Shown piece after piece: positions 30,480-39,915 of a stretch of 43,966 nt of DNA. The translations under genes were made by a program, and so were the position numbers. The notes beneath the pieces were generated by a model that saw only the letters and a program-made list of their open reading frames with translations, had not been told where the DNA came from and did no database searches. Within the stretch, counting starts at the first letter, position 1. Each line of letters starts with the position of its first letter. Location of the stretch: positions 37,635 to 81,600 of the forward strand of contig KE351687.1 of NCBI GenBank assembly GCA_000415185.1, read 5' to 3'. Origin of the DNA: Enterococcus faecalis 13-SD-W-01 (GTDB lineage Bacteria > Bacillota > Bacilli > Lactobacillales > Enterococcaceae).

Positions 30480-31931
30480 TTAAAGAATAGGTGAAAACAG
30501 GCGAGAAACTTGTTGCTTGAACAATAGCCATTTTGACATCTGGCTTACAGTTTCTTCAGTCATCACGGTAGAGATTGCTTCATCTTGGATAAACTTGTCC
30601 GCTAGTTTGTCTAAGCATTCCGGGTCGTACAAAACAGCACTGCTTTCAAAATTCAAGCGATAACTGCGGATATCTTGGTTAGCGGAACCGACCATACAGA
30701 TTTCTTCATCCATGATCAATGTTTTAGCGTGCATAAAGCCGCCTTCATAAATCAAAATCTCGATTTTATCCTTGATAAGCTGGCGTGCATAATACTGTGT
30801 CGCACGATAGATGAAGGGATGATCTGGCTTGTTTGGGATCATGATTTTTACTTCTACGCCAGAAGCGGCTGCAATTCTCAATGCAGCAAGCACACTTTCA
30901 TCTAAAACAAGGTAAGGTGTTTGGATCCATAGGCGTTTTTTTGCGGAAGTGATCAACTTGATAAAAGCGAGTTTGATTTGTTCATTTTCACTATTTGGAC
31001 CGCTGGAAACGATTTGGATCGATGTTTTGTTTTCTTTGACCGTATGACTGTCTGTTTTTTTGAAGAAATAATCCAAATGATAGCCGACTTTTCGTTCAGC
31101 AGGCACAGAAGCATTCCAGTCCATTAGAAAACGTAATTGCAGCAGTGAAGACGCAGCACCATAAATACGAAGATGCGTATCGCGCCAGTAGCCGAATTTT
31201 TTCGTTGTTTTGACGTATTGGTCCGCAATGTTGAAACCGCCGATGTAACTGTATTTGCCATCGATCACAACGATTTTGCGGTGGTCGTGATAGTTCAGAC
31301 GGAAACGCATCAATGCTTTTTGCGAAGTAATGAATGTTTGCGCATGACCGCCGTTTTCCGTCAGCTTTTTGAAGTCTTTTGCTTTGGATCCTTTTGAACC
31401 AAAAGCATCATAAAGCAGACGAACTTCGACACCTTCAGCTGCTTTTTCTTCCAGCAAACGAAGAACTTGCTGCCCAATGCTATCGGTAACGAATGCATAA
31501 TATTCGATATGGATCGAATGTTTGGCGTTTTTGATATCTTTTAGAAGAGCATCCAATTTTTCTTGACCATCTGTAAACAAATCAACTGCATTATTTCGTG
31601 TCAGCGGCATTCTGTTCAACGCAGAAAAAAAGTCGACGAACTGCTGATGATCGGGATTTTTCATTCCTTGATCGTATAATTCATCTGTATTATCTTTAAA
31701 ATCACGAAAGTTATCTAATTCCTTCAAATCGCTTTGTTGAAGATAGAATTTTTTCTTGTCAGTCAATCCTCGACCGAAGAAGAGATATAAAACAAATCCG
31801 AAACCAGGCAAAGCAAATAACACCAGCAGCCATGCCCAGATCGCTGCAACATCTCTAGGTTTCATTAAAATAGTAACTAATGCAATAAGTGCATTGATAA
31901 AAAAAATAAAAGAAATAATACTTCCTACCAA
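30480..31931 (-). CDS. cls: Cardiolipin synthase
   Basis: Membrane phospholipase-D-type enzyme that condenses two phosphatidylglycerols into cardiolipin. The 483-residue product has two N-terminal membrane helices (about residues 4-23 and 30-52). Both HKD motifs are intact: HRKIVVID with His217, and HAKTLIMD in the second half. TTG at 31931 is used as start, with AAAGGAGG eight to nine bases upstream. This start puts Asn13, His215 and Arg218 exactly at the positions reported as mutated in daptomycin-resistant E. faecium, and here they are unmutated. The agreement supports both the start and the species call. Confidence 0.95.
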   Translation of the reverse strand: MVGSIISFIFFINALIALVTILMKPRDVAAIWAWLLVLFALPGFGFVLYLFFGRGLTDKKKFYLQQSDLKELDNFRDFKDNTDELYDQGMKNPDHQQFVDFFSALNRMPLTRNNAVDLFTDGQEKLDALLKDIKNAKHSIHIEYYAFVTDSIGQQVLRLLEEKAAEGVEVRLLYDAFGSKGSKAKDFKKLTENGGHAQTFITSQKALMRFRLNYHDHRKIVVIDGKYSYIGGFNIADQYVKTTKKFGYWRDTHLRIYGAASSLLQLRFLMDWNASVPAERKVGYHLDYFFKKTDSHTVKENKTSIQIVSSGPNSENEQIKLAFIKLITSAKKRLWIQTPYLVLDESVLAALRIAAASGVEVKIMIPNKPDHPFIYRATQYYARQLIKDKIEILIYEGGFMHAKTLIMDEEICMVGSANQDIRSYRLNFESSAVLYDPECLDKLADKFIQDEAISTVMTEETVSQMSKWLLFKQQVSRLFSPIL

Positions 31932-32042
31932 CTTGTGTCCTCCTTTTTCAATCTCGTATAGTATAGCATGGCTGCAGTAAAAAATTCTAATTGAGGTGTT
32001 GAAAATCTTTCAATATTATTTCAAAAAAAACAATTCCGATAG

Positions 32043-32071
32043 TTGCGTTTTGCAAAAAAGTAAGGTAACAT
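32043..32071 (+). promoter_or_regulatory. Promoter of the riboswitch-ATPase transcript
   Basis: TTGCGT (32043-32048), 17 bases, TAACAT (32066-32071), just upstream of the aptamer. Confidence 0.55.
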
Positions 32072-32082
32072 GAACTTACAGT

Positions 32083-32219
32083 TGAATAACCTCCTTAGGG
32101 GAGTAACCGGCAACCCAGTGTTGCGATAATATCAACAGTAAGTTAACCAATGGTTTTCTGGTATTGTATGAAATGGTGAGACCTAAGACAAATAGCTATT
32201 TGTCTTAGGTCTTTTTTTT
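32083..32219 (+). ncRNA. yybP-ykoY manganese riboswitch with terminator
   Basis: The aptamer shows the conserved GGGGAGTA (32098-32105) and the distal GTGAGACC (32176-32183). The closing stem pairs CTTAGG (32094-32099) with CCTAAG (32182-32187). The same CCTAAG belongs to the left arm of a perfect 15-bp terminator (32180-32194 with 32197-32211, then eight T). Metal-bound aptamer and terminator are thus mutually exclusive, predicting an ON switch. This class senses Mn2+, and the gene behind it is a P-type cation ATPase, as in streptococci and lactococci. Confidence 0.92.
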
Positions 32220-32270
32220 ATGACAGGACAGGAAAAAATTGGTGAAAAATAAAAAAACGGGGGATGACAA

Positions 32271-34949
32271 GTGGAAAATAAAGAACAGCATCAGCAAGAG
32301 ATCTACAAAGAATCGGTTCAATCGCTGATGACTCAAACAGAGAGTTCTGAATCAGGGTTGAGTACAGAACAAGCACAAACAAGGTTGGAAAGAGACGGCT
32401 ACAATCAGCTGAAGGAAGCCCCAAAGAAACCTGTCTGGAAATTATTTTTAGAAACATTCAAAGATGCAATGGTCATCGTTTTGCTGATCGTTGCTGCTAT
32501 CCAGCTGGTAATGGGTGACTATATCGAGTTTGTCGTTATTTTTGCTGTATTGCTGCTGAACTCAGTAGTTAGTGTTGTACAAGCGAAAAAAGCAGAAGGT
32601 TCTCTAGAGGCGCTGAAAAACTTATCCGCTCCTGATGCACGCGTAATCAGAGATGGCAAAGAGCGTACTGTTTTAGCAAAAGAATTAGTCGTAGGCGATA
32701 TCGTCTTGCTGGATGCAGGGGATTATGTACCGGCAGATGGCCGTTTGTTAGAGGCTGGTTCGTTGAAAATCGACGAAGGTATGTTGACAGGGGAATCTCA
32801 AGCTGCTGAGAAATCAGTAGGAGATATCGAACAAACTGTACCAATCGGCGACCGAACGAATATGGTGTTCAGCGGAACGATCGTAACTTATGGACGTGGA
32901 AAATTACTAGTCACTTCTACAGGAAATAATACAGAAATCGGACAAGTTGCCGGATTATTAGAAAGTACAACAGAACAAGCAACACCGCTTCAAAGAGGAT
33001 TAGACAGTTTCAGTAAAAAACTAAGCTTAGCGATCCTTGCGTTGTCACTTGTGATTTTAGGTATCCAATTATTACGTATCTTTACCGGTGAGGGCACAGG
33101 CGATCTTTCAAAAGATATCATCGACGCAATCATGTTTGCTGTCGCTGTTGCTGTTGCTGCGATTCCAGAAGCATTACAGTCGATCGTGACCATCGTTTTA
33201 TCTTTAGGAACAAACAAAATGGCAAAACGCCATGCTATCATCCGTAAACTGCCTGCTGTTGAAACACTTGGTTCAACAAGTATCATTTGTACGGATAAAA
33301 CCGGAACATTGACACAAAACAAAATGACGGTCGTTGATTACTATTTGGCGAATGGCGATACAGGCGACTTTACCAATGATCCGTCAAAATGGACAACAGA
33401 TGAACGCCGCTTGATCGAAATCAGTGTGTTGGCCAATGATGCCTCAATCAGTGAAGATGGAAGCAAATTAGGCGATCCAACAGAAGTAGCATTCGTTGAC
33501 TTCAGTGAGAAATTAAACCAGCCTTACCATGAGATCCGTCAAAACTATCCGCGTCAAAGCGAATTGCCTTTTGACTCTGATCGTAAATTGATGTCGACCG
33601 CTCACTCGATCGACGAAGAAAATGTTCTATTGGTAAAAGGCGGACCAGACATCGTGTTTGGACGAAGCAAATATGTTTTGATGAATGGCGAAGTCGTACC
33701 AATGACAGATGAAATCAGAAAACAATTCCAAGATCAAAATGAAGCATTTTCTAAACGCGCATTGCGTGTCTTGGCCTTTGCTTACCGCCCAATCGATTCA
33801 TTGGAACTTTCATTCGATGACGAAGATGAACTAGTACTTGTTGGTTTGATGGCGATGATCGATCCGCCAAGAAAAGAAGTAACAAGTGCCGTAGCAGAAG
33901 CGAAGAGTGCGGGAATCAAGACAATCATGATTACTGGTGACCATAAAACAACTGCTGTAGCAATTGCGCAAGAAATCGGTATTTTTTCTGAAGGCGACCA
34001 AGCATTGACTGGTACTGAACTAGATGCATTGTCTGAAGAAGAATTAACACAAGTTTTAGAAAAAGTAACCGTTTATGCACGTGTTTCTCCAGAAAATAAA
34101 ATCCGAATCGTTCGTGCATGGCAAACAAAAGGTCATATCTCTGCAATGACTGGTGATGGTGTAAATGATGCGCCTGCCTTGAAACAAGCAGATATCGGTA
34201 TTGCAATGGGTACAGGGACAGACGTAGCGAAAGATGCAGCAGCAATGGTCTTGACGGATGATAACTTTGCTTCGATCGTAAATGCGGTAGAAGTAGGACG
34301 TAATGTTTTCGACAATATCAAAAAAGCTGTTTCTTACTTGTTTGCCGGAAACTTAGGAGCGATCATCGCGATCATTTTTGCCTTACTTGCTGACTGGACA
34401 AATCCATTCACAGCGCTGCAATTGTTGTTTATCAACTTAGTAAACGACTCTTTACCAGCAATCGCTTTGGGAACGGAAAAAGCAGAGCCGTCAACAATGG
34501 AACGTCCGCCAAGAGATCCTAATTCAGGTATCTTTACTGGTCGTACCTTGATCTCTGTAACCTACCGCGGAATCTTGATCGGTGTCGCTGTTATCTTTGC
34601 ACAATGGCTTGGTATGCAGCATTCACAAGAATTCGGTGTAGCGATGTCCTTCTCTACATTGATCTGGTGCCGTACGTTCCAAACATTCCCAGCACGTTCA
34701 AATACCCAAACAGCGTTCCAAGCTGGATTCTTCTCAAACAAAGTCGTACTGTTGGCTGTCGTAGTCTGCGGCGCTTTGTTTAGTTTGACAATGATCCCTG
34801 GATTGAAAGAAGTCTTCTCGATTCCAGCTGCATTTGGTATTCAAGAAGTGTTAGTATCTATGGGTATTGCGATCGTAACGATTATTTTGATGGAAATCAC
34901 AAAACTAATCATCTTGCGTGTCCAAAAAAATAAAGTAGTAAGCGAATAA
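32271..34949 (+). CDS. P2-type cation-transporting ATPase (Mn2+/Ca2+ export candidate)
   Basis: An 892-residue P-type ATPase. It has an N-terminal cation-ATPase domain, the actuator motif MLTGES (about residues 168-173), and M4 motif AAIPEALQSIVTI (SERCA-type ion site, with Ala where Gly is common). The phosphorylation motif is DKTGTLT with Asp342, followed by KGGPD in the nucleotide domain and the hinge TGDGVNDAPALKQADIGIAMG (about 624-644). The M5-M6 segment is NLGAIIAIIF to LLFINLVNDSLPAIALG. Sequence class alone suggests Ca2+; control by a manganese riboswitch makes Mn2+ efflux more likely. It starts at GTG after GGGGGATGA. Confidence 0.93.
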   Translation: MENKEQHQQEIYKESVQSLMTQTESSESGLSTEQAQTRLERDGYNQLKEAPKKPVWKLFLETFKDAMVIVLLIVAAIQLVMGDYIEFVVIFAVLLLNSVVSVVQAKKAEGSLEALKNLSAPDARVIRDGKERTVLAKELVVGDIVLLDAGDYVPADGRLLEAGSLKIDEGMLTGESQAAEKSVGDIEQTVPIGDRTNMVFSGTIVTYGRGKLLVTSTGNNTEIGQVAGLLESTTEQATPLQRGLDSFSKKLSLAILALSLVILGIQLLRIFTGEGTGDLSKDIIDAIMFAVAVAVAAIPEALQSIVTIVLSLGTNKMAKRHAIIRKLPAVETLGSTSIICTDKTGTLTQNKMTVVDYYLANGDTGDFTNDPSKWTTDERRLIEISVLANDASISEDGSKLGDPTEVAFVDFSEKLNQPYHEIRQNYPRQSELPFDSDRKLMSTAHSIDEENVLLVKGGPDIVFGRSKYVLMNGEVVPMTDEIRKQFQDQNEAFSKRALRVLAFAYRPIDSLELSFDDEDELVLVGLMAMIDPPRKEVTSAVAEAKSAGIKTIMITGDHKTTAVAIAQEIGIFSEGDQALTGTELDALSEEELTQVLEKVTVYARVSPENKIRIVRAWQTKGHISAMTGDGVNDAPALKQADIGIAMGTGTDVAKDAAAMVLTDDNFASIVNAVEVGRNVFDNIKKAVSYLFAGNLGAIIAIIFALLADWTNPFTALQLLFINLVNDSLPAIALGTEKAEPSTMERPPRDPNSGIFTGRTLISVTYRGILIGVAVIFAQWLGMQHSQEFGVAMSFSTLIWCRTFQTFPARSNTQTAFQAGFFSNKVVLLAVVVCGALFSLTMIPGLKEVFSIPAAFGIQEVLVSMGIAIVTIILMEITKLIILRVQKNKVVSE

Positions 34950-34956
34950 AAAAATA

Positions 34957-35036
34957 AAGAAGTTGTCCAGCTATTCAGCAGTTTGCTGATCCTGTTAAAT
35001 CGATGCAGGAAAACAGGCTGTGACAGCTTCTTTTTT
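34957..35036 (+). terminator. Branched terminator after the ATPase gene
   Basis: Outer arms AAGAAGTTGTC / GACAGCTTCTT close over inner stems CAGCA/TGCTG and CCTG/CAGG, followed by six T. It overlaps the upstream extension of the methyltransferase frame, so that extension is not coding. Confidence 0.7.
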
Positions 35037-35060
35037 CCGTTGATTTCAAACGAGAAAGTG

Positions 35061-35816
35061 GTGAGAAGGATCGAAACAGAAGAGTTTTGGGATGACTTTG
35101 CGGAAACCTATTATGAGATCCAAGAAGAATCTCGACTGCCGATTGCAGAAGATACGGCGGCATTTTTAGCCAAAGCAGGGATTTTCCCTACACAAACATT
35201 TGCTGATGCAGCAGGTGGTACGGGACGCTATCTTAAAAATTTTGCTCCTCAAACAGGTCAATATGATTTGATCGATTTTTCGGATCAAATGTTGAAGTTT
35301 GCAAAAATAGAAGCAGAAAAGCACACCTTGGAAAATGTTCATTTCATCAAAAAAAATATGGCAGACTTTTTTGCTGATGACCAGAAGTATGATGTTGTCT
35401 TTTCTGCGATGAATCCAGCGTTGACAGAAGAAAATCAGTTGCTTCAATTGATGAGGAAAAGTAAAAAATGGGTCGTTGTCTTGCGAATGATCGAAAACCA
35501 TGATGATCTTTTTTCGCGTGCAGACCAACTGTTAGGAATTGCTGAAACAGACCCAAATGATGACAGTTCGCTGATGGATACATTTGAACGTTTTTTGACA
35601 GCACAGAACTTAGGACCTCATAAAAAAGATTTTACGTATCAGTACCAAGAAGAAATTACTCGGGAAATGGTGGAAGAATACTATGAAGAACAGCAGAACC
35701 ATCCGCTGTTTCAGTCATTGCTTGAACGACTTTTTAAAGAAAAAACAACTATCTGCAGCACAACGACTATTACTTATCGATTGTTGTATTGGCCAGCGGG
35801 GGATAAAGAAAAGTGA
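35061..35816 (+). CDS. Class I SAM-dependent methyltransferase
   Basis: About 251 residues with a Rossmann-type methyltransferase core. Motif I is FADAAGGTGRYL (SAM binding), followed by an acidic strand end YDLIDFSDQMLKFAK, then NVHFIKKNMADFF and DVVFSAMNPAL. The substrate is unknown. The C-terminal region is acidic and Gln/Glu-rich. The open frame begins earlier, at 34983, inside the ATPase terminator. The real start is likely one of two GTG codons (35058, 35061), but the ribosome binding site is poor, so the start is uncertain. The low start-site quality suggests weak expression. Confidence 0.8.
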   Translation: MRRIETEEFWDDFAETYYEIQEESRLPIAEDTAAFLAKAGIFPTQTFADAAGGTGRYLKNFAPQTGQYDLIDFSDQMLKFAKIEAEKHTLENVHFIKKNMADFFADDQKYDVVFSAMNPALTEENQLLQLMRKSKKWVVVLRMIENHDDLFSRADQLLGIAETDPNDDSSLMDTFERFLTAQNLGPHKKDFTYQYQEEITREMVEEYYEEQQNHPLFQSLLERLFKEKTTICSTTTITYRLLYWPAGDKEK

Positions 35817-35838
35817 GCCTAATTGAAGGGGGACGCTT

Positions 35839-36042
35839 CTACAAACACTCTTCAGGGAATCCTGAGCTAGCATCAATCTTCTCTCCGTTTTTGGCTGCTT
35901 CTTCAAAAATATTTTTTTTCTTCTTAATAAAAGTGATAGAATCATTTGTATCTTTGATTGCAAGATATTCAACATTTTCTTCAATGCCAAATTTTGAAGG
36001 GACCGTCAAAACGATTGCATTTCCTTGGCGTCTTGTTTTCAT
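35839..36042 (-). CDS. AbrB/MazE-like antitoxin without adjacent toxin
   Basis: A 67-residue protein with an N-terminal SpoVT-AbrB-type DNA-binding fold (KTRRQGNAIVLTVPSKFGI, then VEYLAIKDTNDSITFIKKKKN). A short C-terminal tail (IFEEAAKNGEKIDASSG) is of the kind that blocks a MazF/PemK toxin. AAAGGAGG is placed nine bases before ATG, and TATAAT lies upstream. No toxin gene follows: only 22 bases separate its stop from the convergent methyltransferase end. It may be a solitary antitoxin left after toxin loss, or a stand-alone regulator. Confidence 0.82.
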   Translation of the reverse strand: MKTRRQGNAIVLTVPSKFGIEENVEYLAIKDTNDSITFIKKKKNIFEEAAKNGEKIDASSGFPEECL

Positions 36043-36110
36043 GGATAGAACCTCCTTTGTAATGATGATGTATTTAAATTATACTCACTTTTTAGATGAA
36101 ACAGAACACA

Positions 36111-36145
36111 AAAAAGCAGGAGCGTAATGCACGCTCCTGCTTTTT
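36111..36145. terminator. Terminator between mvaS and the antitoxin gene
   Basis: AAAAAGCAGGAGCGT and ACGCTCCTGCTTTTT are exact 15-base complements. On the minus strand it lies immediately after the mvaS stop. Confidence 0.9.
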
Positions 36146-36146
36146 C

Positions 36147-37307
36147 TTATGCCATTCCGCGGTAGTAGCGGATATCATTTTCGATTTTTTCGATCGAAAA
36201 TATCATTGGATCTGAATAGACTGCTTGTTCACCATGTTCAGGTGCTTTTTCGCTGAAGATTTCTTCGTATTCTTGTAAAGAAAGCTTTTTACGCGTGTCC
36301 AGCATTTGCTGATGGACATCGGAGAAAAGATAGTTTTGGAATCCTTTTTCCAGTGTGCCGGTAAAGAATTCACTAACAGCGCCGGAACCATAACTGAAGA
36401 GTCCGATTCGTTCGCCGCCTTGTAGATTTTGGCTGTTTTCAAGTAAAGAAATCAAACCAAGATATAAAGAGCCGGTATAAAGATTGCCGATTCGACGGCT
36501 GTAGCGAATGCCTTCTTCATAGCGGGCAAGCAAACGTTCTTGTGTTTCGCTGTCGGTATCTTCTAACACGCTTTGTAATGCTTTTTTACCCATTTTTGTA
36601 TAGGGGATATGGAAGCATAGCGCATCGTAATCAGCTAACTGTAATCCGCTTGTTTCCACGTGGCGGTACCACACTTTTTGGAAAGCTTCGATATAGGTTG
36701 CATTTGATAAAGGACCGTCGACTACTGGAAATTCGCTGTAATCTGGTCGCCAAAAATCATAGATATCTTCTGTATGGAAAACATTGTCATTTTCAAAAGA
36801 AAGGATTCTTGGATCTTTTGTCACCATCATCGCAACTGCTCCAGCACCTTGGGTCACTTCGCCGCCGCTTTTTAGTCCATAACGGGCAATGTCGCTGGCG
36901 ATGACCAATACTTTTCGATCTGGATGGTTTTGGATATATTCTTTTGCCATATTCAATGCTGCAGTTCCGCCATAGCAAGCTTCTTTGACTTCAAAGGCGC
37001 GCGCAAAAGGCTGTATTTTCAATAAACGGTGGATAATGACTGCACTCGCTTTTGAATGATCGATCCCAGATTCCGTTCCTACGATCACCATATCGATCGT
37101 TTCGCGGTCATCTTCTGTGACGATGCGGCTGGCAGCATTTGCACCAAAAGTAATGATATCTTCTGAAACTGGATTAACAGCCATTTGATCTTGTCCGATA
37201 CCAATATGATATTTTGCAGGATCGTCCCCACGACCTTCTGCTAACTCTGTCATATCTAAATATAAATCAGGAATAAAAAAGGAAAGTCGATCAATCCCAA
37301 TTTTCAT
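36147..37307 (-). CDS. mvaS: Hydroxymethylglutaryl-CoA synthase
   Basis: Condenses acetyl-CoA with acetoacetyl-CoA to HMG-CoA, second step of the mevalonate pathway to isoprenoids. The 386-residue product has Glu79 (GTES), catalytic Cys111 (KEACYGGTAALN) and the His of FHIPYTKMGKKA. It also has YTGSLYLGLISLLEN and GLFSYGSGAVSEFFTG, all typical of bacterial HMGS. Numbering agrees with the E. faecalis enzyme as I recall it. ATG at 37307 is preceded by GAGGTG; the frame extends further but without a better start. It is divergent from mvaE. Confidence 0.96.
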   Translation of the reverse strand: MKIGIDRLSFFIPDLYLDMTELAEGRGDDPAKYHIGIGQDQMAVNPVSEDIITFGANAASRIVTEDDRETIDMVIVGTESGIDHSKASAVIIHRLLKIQPFARAFEVKEACYGGTAALNMAKEYIQNHPDRKVLVIASDIARYGLKSGGEVTQGAGAVAMMVTKDPRILSFENDNVFHTEDIYDFWRPDYSEFPVVDGPLSNATYIEAFQKVWYRHVETSGLQLADYDALCFHIPYTKMGKKALQSVLEDTDSETQERLLARYEEGIRYSRRIGNLYTGSLYLGLISLLENSQNLQGGERIGLFSYGSGAVSEFFTGTLEKGFQNYLFSDVHQQMLDTRKKLSLQEYEEIFSEKAPEHGEQAVYSDPMIFSIEKIENDIRYYRGMA

Positions 37308-37460
37308 TTCAACACCTCTTTGCTCAAAATAAAAACTCACGTATAATAAAGTATCACAAAATGAACAAAAAGACAGCGAAGAATACGAATATTTAAGTAT
37401 TGTTAAAATTTATTTGTATTTGAAGGAAAGAGTGTTATATTTTTTTTGGAGGTGGCTTAC

Positions 37461-39896
37461 TTGAAAGAAGTCGTAATAATTGATGCAATCCGAACACCAA
37501 TCGGTAAATATAAAGGAAGTCTAAGTGGCTTTTCAGCAACTAAATTAGGAGAAAAAGTATCCAAAGAGATTTTACATAAAACCCATGTAGCAGGAGATCA
37601 GATCGATCAAGTGATCTTTGGAAATGTTCTGCAGGCAGGCAGCGGACAAAACGTGGCACGCCAAATCTCGATCAACAGCGGTATACCTGAGACTACACCG
37701 GCAATGACAGTGAATGAAGTTTGCGGATCAGGAATGAAAGCTGTTATTTTAGCAAGACAATTGATCCAGCTGGGAGAAGCAGAAGTCGTGCTGGCTGGAG
37801 GGACAGAAAGCATGTCTCAAGCACCATTACTCCAAAAGTATGAGAAAGAGACCGACAGCTATGGTGATCCTATCTCAAGCATGATCAATGATGGTCTGAC
37901 CGATGCATTTTCAAAGACACACATGGGATTAACTGCAGAAAAAGTGGCCCAAACATTTTCTGTGACCAGAGAACAACAAGATGAATTTGCGTTGCAATCG
38001 CAATTAAAAGCAGCAAATGCCACAGAAAAAGGCATGTTCAAAGAAGAAATCCTTCCTATCCAATCAGGTGAGACACTTATGGACCAAGATGAAGGAATCC
38101 GCGGAAACAGTACATTAGAAAAACTCGGTACATTACGGACTGTATTTTCTGAAAATGGCACTGTTACTGCAGGAAATGCTTCGACATTGAACGATGGCGC
38201 TTCTGTGTTGCTGCTGGCTTCAAAAGAATATGCAGAGAAAAATGGTCTTTCCTATCTGGCAGTAATCAAAGAAACAGCGGAAATCGGGATTGATCCTTCA
38301 ATCATGGGCGTAGCACCAATCACAGCCATCAATCGACTTCTCGAAAAAGCAAATCTGCCGCTTTCTGAAATCGATTTGTTCGAGATCAATGAAGCATTTG
38401 CCGCTTCTTCGATTGCAGTCAATCGCAACTTAGGTCTAGATGAAGAAAAAGTCAACATTTATGGCGGCGGGATCTCACTAGGTCATCCGATTGGCGCAAG
38501 CGGTGCAAGAATTTTAACAACGTTAGGTTATGCATTGAAACGCGAAGACAAAAAATACGGCATCGCTTCGTTATGTATCGGTGGAGGTCTAGGATTAGCA
38601 ATGCTCCTGGAATCACCCAGGCAAAGCAGAGAAGGCTTAAGCCAAAAAAAGTTTTATCAGCTAAGTCCCGCTGAACGACGCCAACAATTGTTGGAAGAAG
38701 GCAAAATCACCAAAGAACAAGAAACTGTACTGAAAGAACAAGTTTTAACAGAAGAAATCGCCAATCATTTGATCGAAAATCAAATCAGCGAAATCGAGAT
38801 TCCCTTAGGTGTGGCACAAAACTTTGTGATAAACGGCCAGTCAAAAGTAATCCCAATGGCGACAGAAGAACCTTCCGTTATCGCAGCAGCCAGCAACGGC
38901 GCAAAAATCTGTGGGAATATCACTGCTTCTACACCACGCCGGCTGATGCGGGGCCAAATCGTTTTGACAGGTGATGCCGTTTACTCGGAAGTGATCCAAG
39001 CTGTAGAAGAGCGGAAAGAAGAACTTTTTGAAGCTGCTGCAAAAAGTTATCCTTCGATTATCAAACGCGGCGGCGGCGTACGCGAAATCTTGACACGAGA
39101 ATTTATGGGCAGCAGCAGTGCTTATTTGTCGATCGACTTTTTAGTGGATGTAAAAGATGCAATGGGCGCAAACATCATCAATACGATCCTAGAAGGCGTA
39201 GCAGAAGAAATCCGCAGCTGGTTTCCAGAAAAAACGATTTTATTCAGTATCTTAAGTAATTTTGCGACAGAATCCTTAGCAACGGCACGCTGTGAGATTC
39301 CTTTTGAACGTTTAGGCAAAACAAAAGAAGAAGGTAAAGCAGCTGCTGAAAAAATCCAACAAGCAGGAGAATATGCAAAATTAGATCCTTACCGCGCAGC
39401 TACACATAATAAAGGAATCATGAATGGCATCGATGCAGTCGTCTTAGCAACAGGCAATGATACACGTGCCGCAGCTTCTGCAATCCATGTCTATGCTGCA
39501 CGTCATGGACAATATGAAGGATTGACAGATTGGCAGATCAAAGGTGATAAGTTAGTGGGCGAATTGACGCTTCCGCTAGCAGTGGCTTCTGTGGGCGGCG
39601 CGTTGAAGGTTTTACCCAAAGCGAAAGCAGCGCTAGAGATGCTTAATGTAGACTCTGCAGAAGAACTTGCTCAAGTGATAGTCTCTGTAGGTTTGGCTCA
39701 AAATTTGGCGGCTGTTCGTGCACTGGTTACTTCTGGTATCCAAAAAGGACATATGGCCTTACAGGCGCGTTCGCTTGCTATTACTGTGGGAGCAAAAGGG
39801 GCAGAAATCAACGAATTAGCTGAAAAGCTGAAAAAAGCGAAACAAATGAATCAAGAAACAGCAAGAAAGCTTTTAGCAGAGTTGCGTAAAAAATAG
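37461..39896 (+). CDS. mvaE: Bifunctional acetyl-CoA acetyltransferase / HMG-CoA reductase
   Basis: An 811-residue fusion found in enterococci. The N-terminal thiolase (about residues 1-390) has the acyl-accepting Cys88 in NEVCGSGMK, INEAFAASS, GHPIGASGAR and the final CIGGGLGLAMLLE. The C-terminal class II HMG-CoA reductase (about 400-811) has IEIPLGVAQNFVING, VDVKDAMGANIINT (catalytic region) and ATGNDTRAAASAIHVYAARHG. The latter two lie near residues 555-700. It makes acetoacetyl-CoA and later reduces HMG-CoA to mevalonate. TTG at 37461 is the likely start, eight bases after GGAGG; the upstream frame contains the binding site itself. Confidence 0.95.
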   Translation: MKEVVIIDAIRTPIGKYKGSLSGFSATKLGEKVSKEILHKTHVAGDQIDQVIFGNVLQAGSGQNVARQISINSGIPETTPAMTVNEVCGSGMKAVILARQLIQLGEAEVVLAGGTESMSQAPLLQKYEKETDSYGDPISSMINDGLTDAFSKTHMGLTAEKVAQTFSVTREQQDEFALQSQLKAANATEKGMFKEEILPIQSGETLMDQDEGIRGNSTLEKLGTLRTVFSENGTVTAGNASTLNDGASVLLLASKEYAEKNGLSYLAVIKETAEIGIDPSIMGVAPITAINRLLEKANLPLSEIDLFEINEAFAASSIAVNRNLGLDEEKVNIYGGGISLGHPIGASGARILTTLGYALKREDKKYGIASLCIGGGLGLAMLLESPRQSREGLSQKKFYQLSPAERRQQLLEEGKITKEQETVLKEQVLTEEIANHLIENQISEIEIPLGVAQNFVINGQSKVIPMATEEPSVIAAASNGAKICGNITASTPRRLMRGQIVLTGDAVYSEVIQAVEERKEELFEAAAKSYPSIIKRGGGVREILTREFMGSSSAYLSIDFLVDVKDAMGANIINTILEGVAEEIRSWFPEKTILFSILSNFATESLATARCEIPFERLGKTKEEGKAAAEKIQQAGEYAKLDPYRAATHNKGIMNGIDAVVLATGNDTRAAASAIHVYAARHGQYEGLTDWQIKGDKLVGELTLPLAVASVGGALKVLPKAKAALEMLNVDSAEELAQVIVSVGLAQNLAAVRALVTSGIQKGHMALQARSLAITVGAKGAEINELAEKLKKAKQMNQETARKLLAELRKK

Positions 39897-39915
39897 AATC
39901 AATGATTTATGATTT

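Noticed and set aside
35813-36127. 104-codon + strand frame overlapping the antitoxin gene
   Set aside because: It is antisense to a gene with a good ribosome binding site and a recognisable fold, and it has no translation signals of its own.
37378-37441. Promoter TTGTAT-16-TATATT directly before mvaE
   Set aside because: Transcription would begin at about the first base of the ribosome binding site, leaving almost no leader, so I did not list it as a feature.
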